NCBI GenBank assembly: GCA_044228245.1
Contig: JBGAVG010000003.1
Coordinates: 62,001-126,000, forward strand
DNA: 64,000 nt
Reading direction: 5' to 3'
Source of the DNA: Methylotenera_A sp044228245
GTDB taxonomy: Bacteria; Pseudomonadota; Gammaproteobacteria; Burkholderiales; Methylophilaceae
This document shows, in pieces, positions 43,936-52,744 of this stretch (position 1 is the first letter of the stretch; the number at the start of each line of letters is the position of its first letter). Below the pieces are notes generated by a model. That model ran no database searches, was not told the DNA's origin, and worked only from the letters and a program-made list of their open reading frames with translations. The position numbers and the translations under genes were made by a program.

Positions 43936-44985
43936 TTGACTACAAATACATCAGATAAAACTTCCATTAGTTACCGCGATGCGGGTGTTGATATTGAAGC
44001 AGGCGATGCGCTTGTGGAGCAAATCAAGCCATTCGCCAAGCGCACCATGCGTCCTGAAGTACTGGGCGGCATTGGCGGCTTTGGTTCGTTATTCGCAGTG
44101 CCGCAAAAATTCAAAGAGCCGGTTCTGGTTTCCGGCACCGATGGTGTGGGTACTAAATTAAAGTTGGCGTTTGAGCTGAATAAGCACGATACCGTGGGGA
44201 TTGATCTGGTGGCCATGAGCGTGAACGATATTCTCGTGCAAGGCGCCGAGCCGCTATTTTTCCTGGATTACTTTGCCTGCGGCAAGCTGGAAGTCGGCAC
44301 GGCCGCACAGGTGATCAAAGGCATTGCCGAAGGCTGCGAGCAATCGGGCTGCGCCCTGGTTGGCGGCGAAACCGCCGAGATGCCAGGCATGTACCCGGCC
44401 GGTGAGTACGATTTGGCAGGCTTTGCGGTGGGCTGTGTGGATAAAGCCAACATCATTGATGGCACAACGATCGCAGCAGGCGATGTGGTGCTGGGTTTGG
44501 CTTCCAGCGGTGCGCATTCCAATGGTTACTCGCTGATCCGCAAGCTGATTGAAAAATCGGGCATCGATTTTGAATCGGATTTCCATGGCCGGAAATTCAA
44601 GGACGTGGTGATGGCGCCGACCAGAATTTATGTGAAATCGCTGCTTAAACTGATTTGGACGATGCCGGTGAAAGGCATGGCGCATATCACCGGCGGCGGT
44701 ATTACCGAGAACGTGCCGCGCGTGCTGCCGGCAGGCCTCACCGCTGAGATCACCAAAGGCAGTTGGACAATGCCGCCTTTGTTTACCTGGCTGCAAGCAC
44801 AGGGCAATGTGGCTGAAGACGAGATGTACCGTACTTTTAACTGCGGTATCGGCATGGTAGTGATTGTGGCAAAAGAATATGCGGATGCAGCAGAGTCTTT
44901 GTTGATTGAAGCGGGTGAATCAGTGTCAGTGATCGGTCATATTCGTGAGCAGCAGGCAGGCGAAGCGCCTACGGTCGTTGTTTAG
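43936..44985 (+). CDS. purM: Phosphoribosylformylglycinamidine cyclo-ligase
   Basis: This 349-residue AIR synthase performs the fifth step of purine synthesis. Blocks SYRDAGVDIEAGDALV, GGFGSLFAVP, VSGTDGVGTKLKLAFEL and VGGETAEMPGMY are intact. The start is TTG 43936; no ATG lies before the conserved SYRDAG. No purN follows. The next genes are two DUF3108 proteins. Confidence 0.96.
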   Translation: MTTNTSDKTSISYRDAGVDIEAGDALVEQIKPFAKRTMRPEVLGGIGGFGSLFAVPQKFKEPVLVSGTDGVGTKLKLAFELNKHDTVGIDLVAMSVNDILVQGAEPLFFLDYFACGKLEVGTAAQVIKGIAEGCEQSGCALVGGETAEMPGMYPAGEYDLAGFAVGCVDKANIIDGTTIAAGDVVLGLASSGAHSNGYSLIRKLIEKSGIDFESDFHGRKFKDVVMAPTRIYVKSLLKLIWTMPVKGMAHITGGGITENVPRVLPAGLTAEITKGSWTMPPLFTWLQAQGNVAEDEMYRTFNCGIGMVVIVAKEYADAAESLLIEAGESVSVIGHIREQQAGEAPTVVV

Positions 44986-45006
44986 GGCTTCCTTAATAGC
45001 CCAGAC

Positions 45007-45029
45007 AACGCATCGTGTCGTGATGCGTT
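45007..45029 (+). promoter_or_regulatory. Hairpin between purM and the DUF3108 pair
   Basis: AACGCATC (45007-45014) pairs perfectly with GATGCGTT (45022-45029) around a seven-base loop. No T run follows, so it is not a standard intrinsic terminator. It could be a processing or protein-binding site, or a degenerate terminator. Confidence 0.35.
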
Positions 45030-45072
45030 AAATGAACCAACACAATTTTGGCTCGGTCTACGAAAGAAGTGC

Positions 45073-45780
45073 ATGTTGAGATTATCGCAATTCATTATTT
45101 TGTTGCTGTTGCCGATATGTTTCTTGGGCGCAAGCCCGGCACAAGCCTATCCAAAAAGTATCCAGCTTGAATACGATGTCGCCCGCAACGGCAAACAATT
45201 CGCCAAGGTGAAAGAAAGCTTCACGCAAAATGGCAAACAGTACCGCATTAAATCCGTGACCAAAGGACTTGGCGTTTATGCCTTAATGGGTGAGCGCGTG
45301 CTTACCAGCACGGGCGCGGTTACCAGTCAGGGTTTGAAGCCAAGTCATTTTGAGCTGCATCAGGGACATAGCGCCAAGAAGACTTTGACTGCAGATTTTA
45401 ATTGGGCAAAAAATATGCTCAGTATGCAGGTAAAAGGCGAGCGCAGAACCGAAACTTTAAACAAAGGTACGCAAGATCTGGCGAGCTACGTTTATCAATT
45501 TATGTTTACGCCACCTAAAAAAGATGAGGTCAATGTGACGCTGACAACAGGCAAAAAACTGCATCAATATCAATACAAAGTGATTGCGCGCGGGTTAAAG
45601 CTGGACATTGCAAAAACAAGCTATAAAACATTGCATATCTCAAACGAGGCTACGGCAGGAACCGAGAAAAAACAGCTGTGGCTGGCAGAAGATCAGTATT
45701 ATCTGCCGGTGCGCTATAAGCTTACGGATGAAGACGGCAGTAATTTTGAGCAAACGCTAACCAATATTCATGTGGAGTAA
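45073..45780 (+). CDS. DUF3108 exported protein
   Basis: The 235 residues start with a signal peptide (1-25, cleaved near SPAQA). The mature part is one DUF3108 beta domain with GLKPSHFELH, NKGTQDLASYVYQFMF and LTTGKKLHQYQYKV. Function unknown. Its end overlaps the next gene by 11 bases. The next gene encodes a second DUF3108 domain with matching motifs, so the two are tandem paralogues. Confidence 0.88.
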   Translation: MLRLSQFIILLLLPICFLGASPAQAYPKSIQLEYDVARNGKQFAKVKESFTQNGKQYRIKSVTKGLGVYALMGERVLTSTGAVTSQGLKPSHFELHQGHSAKKTLTADFNWAKNMLSMQVKGERRTETLNKGTQDLASYVYQFMFTPPKKDEVNVTLTTGKKLHQYQYKVIARGLKLDIAKTSYKTLHISNEATAGTEKKQLWLAEDQYYLPVRYKLTDEDGSNFEQTLTNIHVE

Positions 45781-46861
45781 GCTTGAACAGGTGCTGAATG
45801 ACCCCGGCTACAAACGGCTTGGGCTTGCTTTGGCCGTGTCGGTTGTACTGCATTTTTTTTTACTGGGGAAACTTGATTTAACATTACCTGACTTAAAAAA
45901 GGAAATGCATCTGATCGAGGCAAGCATTCAGATGCCTAAAGCGGTGGTTAAAACAGTAGAAACGTCAATTCCGGAAGAAGCGGCCATTCCAGAACCGGTG
46001 CCACCGGCCAAGCCGCCTGAAGCTGCTGAGCCTCCAGAAACTGAAGCGCCGAATCAAGTGCATGAGACGGAGGTGACGGATGCGGCACCAAACCCGGAGC
46101 CTGTCGCTGAAAACATACCACAGCCTCAAACAGAAAATAGCGAACCCAGCCCGCCACCGGAAGCGTTGCAGCCGGAGGATACAGGCCTGGTGATTAACGA
46201 AAACGCGTATCAGTATGTAGAAACGGATTTTGATGTGCGCACAAAAATAGACGGTAGCGCTGAAGGCAAGGCCAAAATCACTTACAATCTGATCGACAAT
46301 AAGCAATATCAATTGAAATGGCTTACTGAAGGTAGCGGTATCGTTGCATTGCTGTTCCCAGATTTATTGCAAACCAGTGAGGGCGAACTGACCAAGATAG
46401 GGCTGCAGCCAAAGACTTATTTATACCAGTTTGGCAACAAAACAGATAAAACCCGCATTGCCAATTTTGACTGGAAAACCAATAAAGTGACCTTGCAGAC
46501 CGCAAAAGGCACCAAAACTGAGGATCTGCCCGAAGGCACGCAAGATATACTGAGTTTTATGTACCAATTTATGTATGTGGCGCCTTTGCAAACGATGCAG
46601 ATTCATATTGCCACAGGCAGGAAGCTAGCAACTTATGACTATAGCTTTGAAGGTGAGGAGAACATTAACAGCGTCCTGGGCGAGCTAAAAACCATCCATA
46701 TCACGCACAGCAATAGTGATGTGGATGAAAAGACCGAGTTGTGGCTGGCGATAGATTATCAATTCGTGCCGGTAAAGATTCGTAAAACAGAGAAAAATGG
46801 CGATGTGGTTGAAATGGTGGCAACCCGCATTAATACCAACCGCCCCACCGTCAATCATTAG
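45770..46861 (+). CDS. DUF3108 protein with TonB-like anchor and proline-rich linker
   Basis: The 363 residues have a short cytoplasmic start and a single membrane anchor (about 17-33, LGLALAVSVVLHFFLLG). A long Pro/Glu/Ala-rich linker (about 60-140) precedes a C-terminal DUF3108 domain (about 150-355, PEGTQDILSFMYQFMY, IATGRKLATYDYSF). The first half has the layout of TonB or TolA, while the C terminus is not a TonB domain. It may span the periplasm and hold the DUF3108 domain near the outer membrane. This is inference. Confidence 0.85.
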   Translation: MWSKLEQVLNDPGYKRLGLALAVSVVLHFFLLGKLDLTLPDLKKEMHLIEASIQMPKAVVKTVETSIPEEAAIPEPVPPAKPPEAAEPPETEAPNQVHETEVTDAAPNPEPVAENIPQPQTENSEPSPPPEALQPEDTGLVINENAYQYVETDFDVRTKIDGSAEGKAKITYNLIDNKQYQLKWLTEGSGIVALLFPDLLQTSEGELTKIGLQPKTYLYQFGNKTDKTRIANFDWKTNKVTLQTAKGTKTEDLPEGTQDILSFMYQFMYVAPLQTMQIHIATGRKLATYDYSFEGEENINSVLGELKTIHITHSNSDVDEKTELWLAIDYQFVPVKIRKTEKNGDVVEMVATRINTNRPTVNH

Positions 46862-46896
46862 CAAAACAATTAACTAAATTTTTATAAAGATAAACA

Positions 46897-48192
46897 ATGA
46901 ATGCAAATCTAATCCGTCAGGCCGCCGTGGTGCTGGCTAATCTGCTTGATTTCAATAGTCCTGCGGACGCCAAATTGAGTGAGTTTTTTCGCAACAACCG
47001 CGAACTCGGCACCAAAGACCGTGCTTTTGTGGCTGAAAGCGTGTATGGCGTGCTGCGCCGTCTGCGTTATTTAAGTACGGTTGCCGCCAATGAGGAAAAC
47101 GACCCGGATGATGCGCGCAAGCTCATACTGGCGTGGCTGCTGCGCGTGCAGGGCAAGAGCATCCGTGAGCTTGAATCGGTATTGAACGAACAGCAAACCG
47201 AATGGGCGCACGCGATTAAGGCCAAATCAACCGAAAATTTGCCTTTGGCCGTGCAGGCGGACGTGCGTGATTGGCTGTGGGATAAGCTGGTGGCACAATA
47301 TGGCGAAGCAGAAGCATTGACGATTTGCCGCAGCATGTTCGAGCAGGCGAGTCTGGATTTACGTGTCAATACTATCAAAGGCAATCGTGATGACGTGCTG
47401 AAAAAAATGCTGGCCGAAAACACTTCTAACGAAGATGTCATTAAAGCGACGCCGTACTCGCCTGTCGGCATCCGCATGCCCAATCGCATGGGCATCAGCC
47501 GCCATGTATTATTCACCGAAGGTAAAATTGAGGTGCAGGACGAAGGCAGCCAGTTATTGGCCTATTTGGTCGCGCCAAAACGCGGCCAGATGGTGGCGGA
47601 TTTCTGCGCAGGTGCAGGCGGTAAAAGTCTGGCCATCGGCGCGCTGATGAAAAACACAGGGCGTTTGTATGCGTTCGATGTATCGGAAAAGCGCCTGCAC
47701 AACCTGGGGCAACGCTTAAAACGCTCAGGCTTATCCAATCTGCATGCGCAAGTGATTACAAGTGAAAATGACCAGAAATTAAAACGCCTCAATGGCAAGT
47801 TCGACCGTGTGCTGGTGGATGCACCATGCAGCGGCCTCGGTACTTTGCGACGTAACCCGGATTTAAAATGGCGCCAGACTGAACAAGATGTGCGGGAATT
47901 GAATATCAAACAAGCCAATATTCTGGCGCGCGCGGCCAAGCTCACCAAGGCAGGCGGGCGTTTGATTTACGCCACTTGTAGTCTGTTGCAGGACGAAAAC
48001 GAGAAGATTGCCGAAGCGTTTTTAAGTGCTCATCCTGAATTTAATTTGATCCCAGCCAATGAGATCCTAAGCCAGCAGCACATCAAACTGGATACAGGCA
48101 AATATTTAAAACTATTGCCGCACCTGCACGGCACCGATGGCTTTTTTGCAGCCGTGTTTGAGCGAAAAATGATTAAAGATGAAACCGCCTAG
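46897..48192 (+). CDS. RsmB/NOP-family RNA (cytosine-5)-methyltransferase
   Basis: The 431-residue protein has a helical N-terminal domain and a SAM-dependent domain with VADFCAGAGGKSLAIGAL. The two catalytic cysteine motifs are DAPCSGLGTLRRNPDLKW and YATCSLLQDENE. It is distinct from RsmB at 13.8-15.1 kb: it lacks the closely RsmB-like NusB region. The RNA target is unknown. It overlaps the following symporter gene by 14 bases. Confidence 0.9.
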   Translation: MNANLIRQAAVVLANLLDFNSPADAKLSEFFRNNRELGTKDRAFVAESVYGVLRRLRYLSTVAANEENDPDDARKLILAWLLRVQGKSIRELESVLNEQQTEWAHAIKAKSTENLPLAVQADVRDWLWDKLVAQYGEAEALTICRSMFEQASLDLRVNTIKGNRDDVLKKMLAENTSNEDVIKATPYSPVGIRMPNRMGISRHVLFTEGKIEVQDEGSQLLAYLVAPKRGQMVADFCAGAGGKSLAIGALMKNTGRLYAFDVSEKRLHNLGQRLKRSGLSNLHAQVITSENDQKLKRLNGKFDRVLVDAPCSGLGTLRRNPDLKWRQTEQDVRELNIKQANILARAAKLTKAGGRLIYATCSLLQDENEKIAEAFLSAHPEFNLIPANEILSQQHIKLDTGKYLKLLPHLHGTDGFFAAVFERKMIKDETA

Positions 48193-49417
48193 CCTTAACA
48201 CCCAAATTTTAATCGGGGCAATTGCTGGTGTTGCTGTCGGGCTGTATTTTCAAACACTAGGTGCAGAAAACCCTGTCGCACTGGGCGGCCTGTATGCCTC
48301 TGGCCTGATTGGCACGCTGTTTATCGATTTGCTCAAAATGATCTTGATTCCACTGGTGTTCTGCTCAATCACCGTGGGCATTGCCAATTTGCGCCAGCAT
48401 CAGCAAATGCATCGCGTTTGGGTGGCCACACTCCTGTTTTTTGTATGTTCCATGGGGATTGCAATGGTGCTGGGCATGGCCGCCAGCCTTTACTTCAAGC
48501 CGGGCAGCGGATTGAGTCTGCCGATGTTTGAGCATGCCATGCAGAACTTTGAAGCGAAGCAATTGCCGCTGCCTGAATTTTTCGCACAATTTTTACATGG
48601 CTTATTTGTGAATCCGTTTGCGGCACTGTCGCAGGGCAATGTGTTGGCTGTGGTAATGTTTGCGCTGATATTAGGCATCACCCTAGTCATGGGCGGCGAG
48701 CGTTATAAAAGTACTTTATCTCTGTTGCAGGAAGGGTTGGAAATCACCATGAGCATCGTAGGCTGGGTGATGTGCTTAGCGCCACTCGGCATTATGGCGT
48801 TGCTTATCAAACTGGTTGCGGTGCAGGATGTTGCGATGCTGAGCACGCTGGCCAAGTTTGTGGCGGTCGTGATCGGCACGCTGCTGTTGCACGGCATCGT
48901 GATATTGCCATTGGCGCTGTATTTATTTACAGGCAAGTCACCGCTCTGGTTCTGGCGCGGGGCACGCGAGGCTCTGGTGACGGCATTTGCCACCAGCTCA
49001 AGCTCGGCTACCTTGCCGGTTACCCTGCGTTGTGCAGCGCAGCATTTACAGGTCAAGCCAGAAATCGCCGGGTTCGTGATTCCGCTTGGCGCCACCATTA
49101 ACATGGATGGTACCGCCTTATATGAAGCCGCCGCCGCGCTGTTTGTCGCTAATCTGGTCGGCGTGGATCTTAACCTGACACAGCAGCTGATTGTATTTTT
49201 TACCGCCATGATCGCCGCTATGGGCGCGCCAGGCATCCCCAGCGCAGGCATGGTCACGATGGTGATGGTGCTGCAATCGGTCGGCTTGCCTGCTGAGGCC
49301 ATTGCGATTTTGCTGCCGATAGACCGCCTGCTCGATACCTTGCGTACCACAGTCAATGTGCAGGGTGATATGGTGGGGAGCCTGGTAGTGCAAAAACTCG
49401 TAAATAGCGAAAAATAG
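48179..49417 (+). CDS. Dicarboxylate/amino acid:cation symporter (DAACS family)
   Basis: This 412-residue membrane protein has about eight helices and two re-entrant loops. The signatures are AFATSSSSATLPVTLRCA (hairpin 1 region), PLGATINMDGTALYEA and GAPGIPSAGMVTMVMVL. It imports glutamate, aspartate or C4-dicarboxylates with Na+ or H+. The exact substrate cannot be told. A bidirectional terminator-like hairpin follows. Confidence 0.93.
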   Translation: MKPPSLNTQILIGAIAGVAVGLYFQTLGAENPVALGGLYASGLIGTLFIDLLKMILIPLVFCSITVGIANLRQHQQMHRVWVATLLFFVCSMGIAMVLGMAASLYFKPGSGLSLPMFEHAMQNFEAKQLPLPEFFAQFLHGLFVNPFAALSQGNVLAVVMFALILGITLVMGGERYKSTLSLLQEGLEITMSIVGWVMCLAPLGIMALLIKLVAVQDVAMLSTLAKFVAVVIGTLLLHGIVILPLALYLFTGKSPLWFWRGAREALVTAFATSSSSATLPVTLRCAAQHLQVKPEIAGFVIPLGATINMDGTALYEAAAALFVANLVGVDLNLTQQLIVFFTAMIAAMGAPGIPSAGMVTMVMVLQSVGLPAEAIAILLPIDRLLDTLRTTVNVQGDMVGSLVVQKLVNSEK

Positions 49418-49465
49418 ATGCTCTGCGAGCCGCATGGATATTGCCTTGCAGAGCATGTTCTTTTT
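49418..49465. terminator. Bidirectional terminator between the symporter and RND genes
   Basis: ATGCTCTGC (49418-49426) pairs perfectly with GCAGAGCAT (49448-49456) with a 21-base loop. GTTCTTTTT follows on the plus strand. On the minus strand the stem is followed by CTATTTTT. It lies between convergent genes (stops at 49417 and 49477), so it can serve both. Confidence 0.75.
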
Positions 49466-49476
49466 AGAAAAAACGC

Positions 49477-52400
49477 TTAATTCGTTTTAAATTTTCTGGT
49501 TTGGAGCTTTTCTAGCCCATTCATCACCAGTGAATACGCTGCCGGCACCACGACCAAAGTCAGCAAGGTTGATGAAATCATGCCGCCGATAATGGCGACT
49601 GAAAGTGGCCGGTTGGTTTCGCTGCCTGCGCCCAAGCCCAATGCGGCGGGCAATAGCGCCAAAATAATGGTAAGTGAAGTCATCAGTACCGGGCGCAGCC
49701 TTATCGGGCAGGCCTCCTTCAGTGCGTCGTTGATGCTGGCACCTTTTTCACGCAGTTGGTTGGTTAAATCCACCAGCAGAATCGAGTTTTTGGCAACCAG
49801 GCCTATCAGCAACACCAGGCCTATCATCGAGAAAATATTGAGCGTGTCGCCCGAAATCAAAAGAGCGATAAGGCCGCCGATGATAGCGAGCGGCTGCGCG
49901 AGCATGATGATAACAGGCTGAATAAACGAGTTAAATTGGCTCGCCAGCACCATGTAGAGCAGGACAAAGGCAAGTAGAAACACAAATTTCACGTTTTTCA
50001 TGGTTTTGCCAAGCTCTTCGGCCTGGCCTGTGAATTTTACCTTGTAATTTGGCGGCACCAGTTTGGTTGTGGTTGCATTTACCAGATCCACTGCCTCGCC
50101 CAGCGGCATGCTGGGGTTGGCGTAAAAATTAACCGCATACTGCAAATCATAGCGGCCAATGACGGCCGCACCCAACTCTGCCTTGAAGCTGGCCACAGCG
50201 TCTAGCCTGACTAACTCGCCACTTGCGCTTCGGAGATAAATTTTGCTTAGATCTGCAGCGTTTTTAAGCATGGTTTCGCTTGTCTTCAGGCGGATGTCGT
50301 AACGCTGGCCATCGCTGGTGGTGTCGTTGTATTTTGCAACATTGATGCCGCCTGCATATAAGCTCACCGCAGTGGCAATATCGTTGGCGTTTAAGCCTAG
50401 CGTTGCAGCGCGTGCGCGGTCAATCTGCATATTAAGCTGCGGCAAGTCCAGCTGTACATCTACATCCACTTTTCCCATGTCGGGATTGTTGCTCAAGCTT
50501 TGCTGCACCAGCTGCGAAATACGGCCAATTTCCTGTAAATTTGCGCCTGTCAGGTTGAACTGCAGTTTCTCTGAACGCTGACCGCGCACGATAGAGGTGG
50601 GTGACGGAATCGCGCGTACGCCGGGAATCCTGTCGAATTCTTTTTTTAGCTCTTTAATCAGAGTTTGCTGGCTCTTGGCGCGCTCTTCCTTAGGTTTCAG
50701 GCGTACATTGATATTGCCCTGGTTGACTTGCCCGCGGGAACCCGCGCCAATGGTGGCAAAATAGCTCGCTACTTCATCTTTATGGCTGGCCACAGCGGCT
50801 TCAACCAGTTTCAGGCGCGAATCTGTGTAGGCCAGGCTTGAACCCAAAGGAGTTTTGATGCTGATACTGAAGCTGCTTTCATCCGCTTCCGGCACAAAGT
50901 CTTTAGCGACATGTTTGAGCGAATAATAACCAGTGACCCCCACAAAAACAGCGGTGAATAGCAAGACCAGGCCACGGTGATCGAGCGCGAAGTGCAACAA
51001 TTTTTTGTAAACGCTTTCGAGACCATTCAATCCGCGGCCGATAACCCGATAAAGCGCATTTTCATTATGGGTAACGCTAAGATAGCGCGAGCACAGCATG
51101 GGCGTAAGCGTGAGCGAAACAAACAGCGAAACCAGCACACCAAACGTGACCACCACGGCAAACGATTTAAAAAACATGCCGATGACGCCGTCCATAAAAA
51201 TCACCGGCGCGAAGATGCACACCAGCGATGCAGAGGAGGCCAGCACCGCGAATACCACTTCGTTGCTGCCGATAACGGTGGCTTTGGTACGAAACGCCGC
51301 TACCGCGCGCGGGTTTTTCATATCGATTGCATTTAAGCCAGCACCAGCTTCGCCCGACATATGCCTTAGAATGCTTTCCCGCACCACAATGGCGTCATCT
51401 ACCACCACGCCGATCAGCAACAGCAAGGCCAGCAAGGTCATGCTGTTAAAGGTGTAGCCGGCAAAATACATCACCGCGATTGCGCCTAGCAACGAAACGG
51501 GGATTTCCAGACAAATCATCAGGGTAGAGCTGAATGAGCGCATAAAGATCAATACGATCAGCGCGGCAAACAGGGTGCCTTCAACCAGATGTTCTTTAAG
51601 CGACGCGACAAGCTGGTTGATGAAAATGGAGTCATTGCTCGAGATTTCGAGCATCATGCCGGGCGGCAAGTTGGGGCGAATGTCTTGTTCAAGCCTGCGC
51701 TCGACTTCTTTAATGATTTCCACCGTATTGGCGTTGGCGATTTTCACCATGCCAATACCCACCGTGGGTTTGCCGTTGTAGCGTGCCACCTGGCGATTGT
51801 CTGTAATGCCGTCTTCAATCGTGGCGATGTCTTTTAGACGAATGGGCGCGCCAGCTTTTGTGAGCACGACCATATCCGCGAGTGCTTGGATGTTATGAAA
51901 CTCAAGATCGAGCTTGATCAGCTGTTCCGCCTGTTGGCTGACCAAAAAACCGCCAGGCAGCTGCACGTGTTCGCGATCAAATGCAGAAACTAAGTCGTTG
52001 GCGGTGAGTTTGTAGGCGGCCATGCGCTCTGGCGAGACATTGACGCGAATCACGCGGTCGCGGCGGCCGCCAAGCGTCACTTCGCCTACACCCTGAATAG
52101 TTTCAAATTTCTTCTTGAGTACGTTATTGGCATGCAAATTGAGCTGCTGGATGGTGCGGTCGCCGCTCAAAGCCAGCCAGATCACGGGTGCTGCGTTGGT
52201 ATCGACCTTTTGCACGGTTGGCGGATCGGTGTCGTCGGGCAGGCGGCGCAACACCTGGTTCACTTTGGCCTGCACCTCGTTATACGCTACATCGATGTTT
52301 TTGCTCAACGCAAAAGTGATTTTGATGCTGGAAACGCCGGGCGATGAAGCCGATTCAATATGCTCAATACCGGGTGTGGTGTTGACGGCGGATTCAATCA

Positions 52401-52596
52401 CGCTGGTGATGCTGGTATCGACCACTTCCGGGTCGGCGCCGCGCAAGGTGGTGTTGACCATAATGATCGGGAAATCAATAGAAGGGATGCGGTCTACGCC
52501 AATGCGCTGGTAGGCGATGAGGCCGAATAGTATGATGACGCCGGATAGCATCCAGGCGAGGACGTGACGTTTTATCGATAGTTCAGGTAGCGTCAT
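49477..52596 (-). CDS. RND efflux transporter, inner-membrane pump (AcrB/MexF type)
   Basis: The 1039 residues show the HAE1 RND pattern: an N-terminal helix (MLSGVIILFGLIAYQRI), a periplasmic porter domain, and TM4 with GVVVDDAIVVRESIL, which holds the proton-relay aspartate pair. The repeat follows in the second half, with the C-terminal SLTIILALLPAALGLGAGSETNRPL. It exports drugs or other amphiphiles together with the adaptor encoded just upstream. No outer-membrane channel gene is in this cluster. Confidence 0.95.
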   Translation of the reverse strand: MTLPELSIKRHVLAWMLSGVIILFGLIAYQRIGVDRIPSIDFPIIMVNTTLRGADPEVVDTSITSVIESAVNTTPGIEHIESASSPGVSSIKITFALSKNIDVAYNEVQAKVNQVLRRLPDDTDPPTVQKVDTNAAPVIWLALSGDRTIQQLNLHANNVLKKKFETIQGVGEVTLGGRRDRVIRVNVSPERMAAYKLTANDLVSAFDREHVQLPGGFLVSQQAEQLIKLDLEFHNIQALADMVVLTKAGAPIRLKDIATIEDGITDNRQVARYNGKPTVGIGMVKIANANTVEIIKEVERRLEQDIRPNLPPGMMLEISSNDSIFINQLVASLKEHLVEGTLFAALIVLIFMRSFSSTLMICLEIPVSLLGAIAVMYFAGYTFNSMTLLALLLLIGVVVDDAIVVRESILRHMSGEAGAGLNAIDMKNPRAVAAFRTKATVIGSNEVVFAVLASSASLVCIFAPVIFMDGVIGMFFKSFAVVVTFGVLVSLFVSLTLTPMLCSRYLSVTHNENALYRVIGRGLNGLESVYKKLLHFALDHRGLVLLFTAVFVGVTGYYSLKHVAKDFVPEADESSFSISIKTPLGSSLAYTDSRLKLVEAAVASHKDEVASYFATIGAGSRGQVNQGNINVRLKPKEERAKSQQTLIKELKKEFDRIPGVRAIPSPTSIVRGQRSEKLQFNLTGANLQEIGRISQLVQQSLSNNPDMGKVDVDVQLDLPQLNMQIDRARAATLGLNANDIATAVSLYAGGINVAKYNDTTSDGQRYDIRLKTSETMLKNAADLSKIYLRSASGELVRLDAVASFKAELGAAVIGRYDLQYAVNFYANPSMPLGEAVDLVNATTTKLVPPNYKVKFTGQAEELGKTMKNVKFVFLLAFVLLYMVLASQFNSFIQPVIIMLAQPLAIIGGLIALLISGDTLNIFSMIGLVLLIGLVAKNSILLVDLTNQLREKGASINDALKEACPIRLRPVLMTSLTIILALLPAALGLGAGSETNRPLSVAIIGGMISSTLLTLVVVPAAYSLVMNGLEKLQTRKFKTN

Positions 52597-52744
52597 TTAA
52601 AAATCCAAACTTCGTCATCATGCTGTGTTACTCGCAAAAAATTACTCCTTACATAATCAAACATATGCGGCGTCGCAATTTTTTGCTGGCGCCTTGCCTG
52701 ATTTAGAACTTTGAATTTTTAGAAGCATTTTAATAAGATGGTAT

